Source of the DNA: Oscillospiraceae bacterium
Lineage (GTDB): Bacteria > Bacillota > Clostridia > Oscillospirales > Ruminococcaceae
Reading direction: 5' to 3'
DNA: 5,829 bases
Assembly: GCA_017544185.1 (NCBI GenBank)
Contig: JAFYEQ010000301.1
Location: 1 to 5,829, forward strand
Positions within the stretch are counted from its first letter, which is position 1. Every line of letters begins with the position of its first letter. The position numbers were made by a program, and so were the translations under genes. Below are positions 1 to 4,348 of this stretch, piece after piece. The notes beneath the pieces were generated by a model. The model made no database searches. It had not been told where the DNA came from and saw nothing but the letters and a program-made list of their open reading frames with translations.

Positions 1-1060
1 GCGCAGCGATCAGGCCCGCGATGACCGTGATCCCTACGCTCTGAGACAGAAGATACGCTATCACAGCAGCCACTGCGAAGGCTGCGATCACGCTCAGTGC
101 CAGCTTGCCCTTGTCTATGGGCAGATCGCCTATGAACTTGCCGGTCTGGCCGTTCATCGCGAACTTCCATATCTTGTCGTCCCATTTGGTCACCAGATAC
201 CATACCGGCAGCAGTGCATAGTGCATCTGCTCTATGTGCACGTCCACATGCTCGTCCTCACGGACGATATGATGCTTCACGGTGCCCCGTGTCAGCTGTA
301 TGGCCGTGTTCTCCACGCGCTTGGATGCGCGGTCTCTCTCGGATGCCTCGCCCGTATTGGAGCGCTCCGCCAGAAAGCCCGGCAGATAGGATATATTGAA
401 CTCGGTGAGCTTTGCCATATCGTAGGGCTCTATGGAGTCCATCAGGTCGTCCTCCATGCGCTCGGACGCATCAGTAGGGACGTTCTTGAACCTGACGGAG
501 CCCTCGCGCTCCACGTCGTAGGACTTTATCTCTACTTCCTCGGAGGTCTCCCTGCGGTCCTCCGCCTTGTACCTCGCTCTTACGTCGACATGCCCGTCGA
601 ACAGCAGGAAGGGCACGTATACGCCCTGTATGTCCTCTACATGGTTGCTGTCGGCAAAGGACTTGGGCAGGAGCTTCTTGCCCGAATAGTAGCCCTTGTA
701 CTTGGCCATGGCCTGATCCTTGGTGAAGGCGAAGGGTATCACGAAGTCGGGCCTGAAGCTGCCGCTGAGCTGTGAGGGCACGATGGTGCTGTTGCCGCAG
801 AAGGGACATATCGTGGCAGACGTGTTCTCCTCTGCCACCAGCTCTGCACCGCAGGCGGAGCACTTGAGCCCCTTCATATCGTCATCGGCCGTATCCTGAG
901 GGGGCGCCTGATCCGTCTCGGTATCATAGCGCATCCCCGCTTCCTCGGGGGTCATCTCATGCCCGCAGTACTCACATACCAGCTTTCCCGCCGTCGGATC
1001 GAACTGCAGGTCGCCGCCGCAAAGGGGGCATGCTACTGCGACTGTGGAAGAGCGATCCAT
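1..1060 (-). CDS. Double zinc-ribbon membrane protein of unknown function (3' end missing)
   Basis: The reading frame starts at an ATG at 1060 and is open to the left window edge, giving 353 residues with the C-terminus missing. Two zinc ribbons are visible: C11-x2-C14 with C29-x2-C32, and C67-x2-C70 with C85-x2-C88. Both have 14 residues between their cysteine pairs. A soluble region follows (about 100-315), with blocks such as GVYVPFLLFDG (146-156), YALLPVWYLVTKW (281-293) and AMNGQTGKFIGDLPIDKGK (301-319). A hydrophobic helix lies at about 319-338 and a second begins near 342. This matches my recollection of a widespread Firmicutes family usually labelled TFIIB-type zinc ribbon-containing protein. 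Its function is unknown and the label does not imply a transcription role. The lack of a signal peptide puts the ribbons in the cytosol, attached to the membrane by C-terminal helices. The start follows AGGTGAT (1064-1070), which overlaps the upstream stop, so it is probably co-transcribed and translationally coupled with the GH44 gene. Probably only a few tens of residues are missing. Confidence 0.85.
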   Translation of the reverse strand, partial: MDRSSTVAVACPLCGGDLQFDPTAGKLVCEYCGHEMTPEEAGMRYDTETDQAPPQDTADDDMKGLKCSACGAELVAEENTSATICPFCGNSTIVPSQLSGSFRPDFVIPFAFTKDQAMAKYKGYYSGKKLLPKSFADSNHVEDIQGVYVPFLLFDGHVDVRARYKAEDRRETSEEVEIKSYDVEREGSVRFKNVPTDASERMEDDLMDSIEPYDMAKLTEFNISYLPGFLAERSNTGEASERDRASKRVENTAIQLTRGTVKHHIVREDEHVDVHIEQMHYALLPVWYLVTKWDDKIWKFAMNGQTGKFIGDLPIDKGKLALSVIAAFAVAAVIAYLLSQSVGITVIAGLIAA

Positions 1061-1063
1061 ACT

Positions 1064-1070
1064 ATCACCT
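1064..1070 (-). promoter_or_regulatory. Shine-Dalgarno site overlapping the GH44 stop codon
   Basis: On the minus strand AGGTGAT precedes the ATG at 1060 and matches the extended anti-Shine-Dalgarno complement (GGAGGTGATC). It begins inside the TAG stop codon of the GH44 gene (1069-1071). This fixes the zinc-ribbon start and suggests that ribosomes ending on the upstream gene reinitiate here. Confidence 0.7.
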
Positions 1071-3078
1071 ATCTCTTTCTGTCGTTTATCAGTACGTACA
1101 ATGCGCCTATGAATGCCGCAGCGGACAGCCCTATGCCTGCTACCTTGAGCGGGAGGGGCGCTTCGCGCTCCACAGGGGGTACGGGCACATCTGTGACCTC
1201 GGTGAGCTTTGTGACCTGAGCGCTGTCGGCGGTGCCTGCCGTGGTGACGGTCTCGGGCACGCTCTTTTCTGTGAGCGTCTCGGGGACCTCCTCGATGGGA
1301 GGAGCGGTCTCATCGGCGGGCCGTTCGGCTGAGGTATCGGCTGCGGGCGCCGCATGTGCGGTATCGTCCGTCACCGTCTCAGACACGGTGTCATCGGTAA
1401 CGGAGGCAGTCTCCGTCGCGTCGGGATCTTCCTCGATCTCCTCGTTGGTATCGCTGAGCTTGATCAGGTATACCGAGCAGGGAGCCGCGGTAAAGGTCAG
1501 ACGGTCGTTCTCTATTGTGATATGCTCGGTGTCCGCCTCGACTATGTCCGCCTCCTCGTCTATGGTGAAGACGCTCTCCACGGCGTATGCCTCGCTGCCC
1601 TTGATATCCACGGTGACGGCCTTCTCCGCGCTCATGTTCTGATTGGTGACGATGAGCGTAAGATCGCGGCCGTCGTTGGTGCCTGCCCAGCAGGAGCCCA
1701 TATCGTCCTCGGTCTCGGTATGGTAGAGCGTATCGCCGAAGCGGGAGCCGCCGTTTATCTCGTTGAAAATGTCAATGGCCGCGTTCTGGAAGCGGTGATC
1801 CTCCGTCACGGGGGACAGACATGCCATATATACCCCTTCCCTTGCGAAGGTGCCAAGGGTATCGATCTCGGCTATGGCGCCGCTGATATTATTGCCGCCG
1901 CCGAAGTCATACTCGGAGAAGCTGAGCTTCGTGCCGGCGTAGTTGATCTTGATGGATGAGGTGAGAGTGGGTATGAACGGCGTGAACTGACGGTTCATCA
2001 GCGCGTTGACGCTGTTCTCGGCGTAGTCTCCGTCCCACAGGGTGCGCACTGCCTGCATGCGGTAGGCGTTGGAGTAGTTGTCATCATGGGTGAGCACGTC
2101 GGAGCCCAGAGGAGTCTGCGCCTCGGTGAAGTAGTGTACGTCCAATACGTCCAGCAGACGGGTGCCTGCGTCTATGCTCTTCTGCTTCATGCCCGTCAAG
2201 TAGTAGTCTATGGCCCATGACCACTCACCGGAGAACTTCCTGTCCCATACCCTGCTGCTGCCCGCGGATATGCATCCGTCCAGTCCGCTGAAGGACGGGC
2301 CGAACACCAGCGCATGGCTGTCTATGGTCTTTACCGTCCATGCCAGCTCCGCCGACCTGTCCACGAACTTGCCAAGGTCCATGGTCCCCACTCCCGTGAG
2401 GGCGAACCTCTCCGTCCACTTGTCGGGCTCATTGTCCAAAAAGTACCCGTCCGCTCCTCCGTTGTCCGCGGTACCGTAGCGGTCTACGATGAAGGATACG
2501 TACTCGTCCATATACACCTTGCTGTCGCTGCCGTCGGGTCGGGTGGTGTAGGCGTCGTGCTTGTTGAAGGCCACCTCTCTCCAGCGGGAGGAGGAGTCGT
2601 CCTCGGTGACCACGCCCAGGGAGTCTCCCGCCACATAGCCCATCATCTGCAAAGTCACATACTTATGGGGTATGCCGTACTTTGCGCAGCGGGACATGAG
2701 CAGCTCGGTATACAGGCCCGGATCTCTCCAGCTGGCGGAGGAATAGGCATCCACCAGCGATACATCGTTGGCGTAGCCCTTCTCTGCACCGGGATTGGAT
2801 GCGTTTATCTCCCAGTTGTAGGTGGATACCGCGGGATCTGACTGCCTGAGCGCAGTGGGACGCACTCCCTCCAGATCAGGATTGTCGTTGATGCCGAAGA
2901 TCAGGCTGCTTATCTCGGTGGTGCGTGAGGTATCCACCGTATAGGTGGCCTGCTCGGGCTCCTCGAACACTGCCATCTTGAGGGCGCACGTATCACGGGC
3001 TGTCCCGAATATGACGGATACAGCCGCTATCCCGGCGATGAGCCGTATGTTCCTCGCAGTACGTATGTCCTTAGTCAT
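1069..3078 (-). CDS. Secreted, membrane-tethered GH44 endo-beta-1,4-glucanase/xyloglucanase
   Basis: The 669-residue protein matches glycoside hydrolase family 44, retaining enzymes that cut beta-1,4-glucans, notably xyloglucan and carboxymethylcellulose. Residues 1 to about 32 form a signal peptide (basic start, hydrophobic 13-27, possible cleavage after A27 or A32). The catalytic region covers about 45-540 and includes FGIN (61-64), SWRDPGLY (116-123), VTLQMMGYVAGD (141-152), LDNEPD (214-219), RLLDVLDVHYFTEA (307-320) and SFSEYDFGGGNNISG (386-400). E217 is the probable acid/base and E389 the probable nucleophile. They are 172 residues apart, close to the spacing of E186 and E359 in Clostridium thermocellum Cel44A, as I recall it. 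Residues 470-540 should complete the beta-sandwich. A Thr/Glu/Pro-rich linker (about 543-640) repeats VTDDT at 560-564 and 569-573. It leads to a hydrophobic helix (about 645-664) and a short basic tail NDRKR. I see no dockerin, carbohydrate-binding module or LPXTG. The exact substrate is inferred from the family. Confidence 0.93.
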   Translation of the reverse strand: MTKDIRTARNIRLIAGIAAVSVIFGTARDTCALKMAVFEEPEQATYTVDTSRTTEISSLIFGINDNPDLEGVRPTALRQSDPAVSTYNWEINASNPGAEKGYANDVSLVDAYSSASWRDPGLYTELLMSRCAKYGIPHKYVTLQMMGYVAGDSLGVVTEDDSSSRWREVAFNKHDAYTTRPDGSDSKVYMDEYVSFIVDRYGTADNGGADGYFLDNEPDKWTERFALTGVGTMDLGKFVDRSAELAWTVKTIDSHALVFGPSFSGLDGCISAGSSRVWDRKFSGEWSWAIDYYLTGMKQKSIDAGTRLLDVLDVHYFTEAQTPLGSDVLTHDDNYSNAYRMQAVRTLWDGDYAENSVNALMNRQFTPFIPTLTSSIKINYAGTKLSFSEYDFGGGNNISGAIAEIDTLGTFAREGVYMACLSPVTEDHRFQNAAIDIFNEINGGSRFGDTLYHTETEDDMGSCWAGTNDGRDLTLIVTNQNMSAEKAVTVDIKGSEAYAVESVFTIDEEADIVEADTEHITIENDRLTFTAAPCSVYLIKLSDTNEEIEEDPDATETASVTDDTVSETVTDDTAHAAPAADTSAERPADETAPPIEEVPETLTEKSVPETVTTAGTADSAQVTKLTEVTDVPVPPVEREAPLPLKVAGIGLSAAAFIGALYVLINDRKR

Positions 3079-3083
3079 GGTAT

Positions 3084-3089
3084 CCCCTC
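3084..3089 (-). promoter_or_regulatory. Ribosome binding site of the GH44 gene
   Basis: The minus strand reads GAGGGG, then ATACC, then the ATG at 3078. Measured from GAGG the spacing is 7 nt, which is normal. It supports this start, which also gives a proper signal peptide. Confidence 0.65.
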
Positions 3090-3098
3090 AGAGGAGCG

Positions 3099-3127
3099 CC
3101 GTAAGACGGGGCATCCCCGCCTTCGGG
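3099..3127 (-). promoter_or_regulatory. Overlapping hairpins in the mrp-GH44 intergenic spacer
   Basis: The 65-bp spacer (3079-3143) contains a perfect 5-bp stem CGGGG-CAT-CCCCG (3107-3119). Two competing 4-bp stems share bases with it: CCGT-AAG-ACGG (3099-3109) and CCCG-CCTT-CGGG (3116-3127). No T-tract follows in the direction of transcription, so this is not a standard terminator. It may be an mRNA processing or stability element that sets GH44 expression apart from mrp, or simply chance in GC-rich DNA. Confidence 0.35.
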
Positions 3128-3143
3128 CTCGCTGATGATAGAT

Positions 3144-3962
3144 CTACAGCTTCTCTATGGCTGCTACGGCCTTGTCCAGCCAGCTGCCCTGTATCTTCTC
3201 CACCTCGCCCTTGTCGCAGAGGGCGGATATCTCGGGAGATACGGGTATAGCTCCCAGGAGCTCTATGCCGTGTTCCTTGGCTGCCTGCTCCACATGGCTC
3301 TCGCCGTAGAGGTATATCTTCTTCCCGCAGTCGGGACATTCGATATAGCTCATGTTCTCCACTATGCCTATGATGGGTATGTTCATGATCTTAGCCATGT
3401 TCACGGCCTTGGCCACGATCATGGACACCAGCTCCTGAGGAGATGCCACGATGATGATGCCGTCCACAGGGAGGGACTGGAACACGGTAAGAGGCACGTC
3501 GCCCGTTCCCGGAGGCATATCCACGAACATATAGTCCACGTCGCCCCATACCACATCGGTCCAGAACTGGCGTATCACGCCCGCGATCACGGGTCCGCGC
3601 CATATCACGGGAGAACTGGGATCCTCCAGAAGCAGGTTTATGCTCATCACGCTTACCCCGCCAGCGGACTTATTGGGTATGAGCCCCGCCTCGGAGCCAA
3701 CGGCCCTGTCGCTGATGCCGAATATCTTGGGTATGGACGGGCCTGTGATGTCCGCGTCCATGACAGCTGCAGAGGACTTCTTAGCGAAGGCCGATGCCAG
3801 AAGACCTGTCACCAGTGATTTGCCTACGCCGCCCTTGCCGCTGACTACGCCTATGACCTTCTTTACGGAGCTCTGAGCGTTGAGCTTCTCGTGCATATCC
3901 TGAGGTGCGGTCCTGCTCTCGCAGCTCTCCCCGCACGTCGAACAGTTATGAGTACATGCCAT
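3144..3962 (-). CDS. mrp: Mrp/NBP35-family P-loop ATPase, Fe-S cluster carrier
   Basis: This 272-residue protein is a complete Mrp (ApbC/NBP35) ATPase of the SIMIBI class. These are cytosolic dimers that bind a [4Fe-4S] cluster and pass it to apoproteins. The deviant Walker A motif SGKGGVGKS is at 41-49, with signature lysine K43 and P-loop lysine K48. DADITGPS (69-76) follows, then switch II VDMPPGTGD (147-155) and the late CPDC motif (C209, C212) that bridges the dimer cluster. An N-terminal cluster of four cysteines (C3, C7, C10, C14) resembles that of clostridial Mrp proteins and, loosely, eukaryotic NBP35. It may hold a second cluster. The ATG at 3962 has AAGGA 8 nt upstream and a consensus promoter about 70 nt away. 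It is the first gene of the leftward unit. I see no direct biochemical link to the GH44 gene that follows. All key residues are present. Confidence 0.95.
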   Translation of the reverse strand: MACTHNCSTCGESCESRTAPQDMHEKLNAQSSVKKVIGVVSGKGGVGKSLVTGLLASAFAKKSSAAVMDADITGPSIPKIFGISDRAVGSEAGLIPNKSAGGVSVMSINLLLEDPSSPVIWRGPVIAGVIRQFWTDVVWGDVDYMFVDMPPGTGDVPLTVFQSLPVDGIIIVASPQELVSMIVAKAVNMAKIMNIPIIGIVENMSYIECPDCGKKIYLYGESHVEQAAKEHGIELLGAIPVSPEISALCDKGEVEKIQGSWLDKAVAAIEKL

Positions 3963-3970
3963 GTTATCTA

Positions 3971-3975
3971 TCCTT
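3971..3975 (-). promoter_or_regulatory. Ribosome binding site of mrp
   Basis: The minus strand carries AAGGA 8 nt before the ATG at 3962. A second purine-rich stretch, AAGGG, lies just upstream and could form a CCC-CGAA-GGG mini-hairpin (about 3977-3986), leaving AAGGA free. Confidence 0.6.
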
Positions 3976-3995
3976 CCCTTCGGGGCCGATCCATC

Positions 3996-4013
3996 GCCGC
4001 CTGTGACGGCGGC
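3996..4013 (-). promoter_or_regulatory. GC-rich hairpin in the mrp leader
   Basis: A perfect 6-bp inverted repeat, GCCGCC and GGCGGC, encloses a 6-nt loop. It sits in the predicted 5' untranslated leader (about 3963-4032). No T-run follows, so it does not look like an intrinsic terminator. It could stabilise the message or be a protein site. Confidence 0.4.
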
Positions 4014-4038
4014 TGCCCCATATGATCACTATCTTCTG

Positions 4039-4067
4039 ATTATACCACATATCGGCGGATATGTCAA
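4039..4067 (-). promoter_or_regulatory. Consensus sigma-A promoter of the mrp-GH44-zinc-ribbon unit
   Basis: On the minus strand the -35 box TTGACA (4062-4067) is followed by exactly 17 bp and the -10 box TATAAT (4039-4044). The three bases before the -10 are TGG, an extended -10 TGn. Both hexamers match consensus in all 12 positions. Transcription should start near 4032, giving a leader of about 70 nt before mrp. Such a promoter should be strong unless repressed. Confidence 0.88.
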
Positions 4068-4090
4068 GTATGCGCGAAGGGCGCTGTATA

Positions 4091-4114
4091 TGCCTGTCCT
4101 GCGGGATATGGGCA
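4091..4114. repeat. Imperfect inverted repeat upstream of the mrp promoter
   Basis: TGCC (4091-4094) and TGTCC (4095-4099) pair with GGATA (4104-4108) and GGCA (4111-4114) around a TGCG centre. There is one G-T pair and a 2-nt bulge. It lies upstream of the mrp -35 box. As a regulator site it would be in an activator-like position, but the symmetry is imperfect and could be chance. Confidence 0.25.
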
Positions 4115-4144
4115 CATAATGCCGTTATACGCACCAAAAAGCGC

Positions 4145-4175
4145 CGTATCTGTACGCATATGACGTATTTGTACG
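4145..4175. repeat. Two direct repeats CGTAT(C/T)TGTACG, 19-bp period
   Basis: CGTATCTGTACG (4145-4156) and CGTATTTGTACG (4164-4175) match at 11 of 12 positions and start 19 bp apart, nearly two helical turns, so they would lie on roughly the same face of DNA. They sit between the two divergent promoters, about 80-110 bp from each -35 box. A tandem regulator site is plausible but unproven. Confidence 0.4.
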
Positions 4176-4188
4176 ATCTGCACAGATC
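4175..4188. promoter_or_regulatory. 14-bp palindrome, candidate operator
   Basis: GATCTG-CA-CAGATC is a perfect 6-bp inverted repeat with a 2-bp centre. The half-site GATCTGC recurs at 4261-4267, where it overlaps the end of the -35 box of the GGDEF gene promoter. A dimeric regulator could use both, but half-sites of this length also arise by chance. Confidence 0.35.
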
Positions 4189-4255
4189 TTGGCCGCTTTA
4201 TTCGTTGCTCTCTTCAAATTTGGTCAATTTCTCATCACAAAAAGCAAAAGATACC

Positions 4256-4284
4256 TTGAAGATCTGCCGACGGTATGGTAGAAT
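4256..4284 (+). promoter_or_regulatory. Sigma-A promoter of the sensor-GGDEF gene
   Basis: The -35 box TTGAAG (4256-4261) and -10 box TAGAAT (4279-4284) are 17 bp apart, with TGG just before the -10 (extended TGn). The match is 4/6 and 5/6. The 40 bp upstream (4216-4255) are rich in A and T runs and could act as an UP element. Transcription should begin near 4291, leaving a leader of about 58 nt. Confidence 0.75.
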
Positions 4285-4298
4285 ATACTGTGGATCAT

Positions 4299-4313
4299 TG
4301 CCGCTGTGCGGCA
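4299..4313 (+). promoter_or_regulatory. Hairpin near the 5' end of the GGDEF gene leader
   Basis: TGCCGC-TGT-GCGGCA is a perfect 6-bp stem with a 3-nt loop, starting about 8 nt after the predicted transcription start. It could protect the 5' end of the message or be a downstream operator. It is too small to be a c-di-GMP riboswitch. Confidence 0.4.
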
Positions 4314-4338
4314 CCTACGTTTACCTTCGTTGTTATCG

Positions 4339-4345
4339 GGTGATC
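4339..4345 (+). promoter_or_regulatory. Ribosome binding site of the sensor-GGDEF gene
   Basis: GGTGATC matches the 3' part of the extended Shine-Dalgarno sequence (GGAGGTGATC) and aligns the ribosome on the ATG at 4349. An in-frame GTG at 4340 is also possible but lies inside this site, so ATG is preferred. Confidence 0.6.
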
Positions 4346-4348
4346 ATC

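Noticed and set aside
221..775. Plus-strand open frame of 184 codons
   Set aside because: It lies opposite the zinc-ribbon gene, has no ribosome site that stands out, and reads as a low-information shadow of the real frame.
1072..1160. Possible LPXTG-type sortase signal at the GH44 C-terminus
   Set aside because: The hydrophobic helix and basic tail fit the pattern, but the residues before it read PLPLKVAG, with no LPXTG or close variant. A plain transmembrane anchor is the simpler reading.
3135..3818. Long plus-strand open frame of 227 codons opposite mrp
   Set aside because: It is antisense to a complete Mrp ATPase with all motifs. Its His/Tyr/Leu-rich composition has no domain logic, and GC-rich genes often give such open shadow frames.
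3996..4013. Intrinsic terminator in the mrp leader
   Set aside because: The 6-bp stem is not followed by a T-run on either strand.
4216..4230. AAATT-TGGTC-AATTT inverted repeat as an operator
   Set aside because: The arms are AT-only and lie in an AT-rich stretch upstream of the -35, better explained as an UP-like element.
4291..4348. c-di-GMP riboswitch ahead of the GGDEF gene
   Set aside because: The leader is only about 58 nt, with one 6-bp hairpin. It lacks the size and elements of class I or II c-di-GMP riboswitches.
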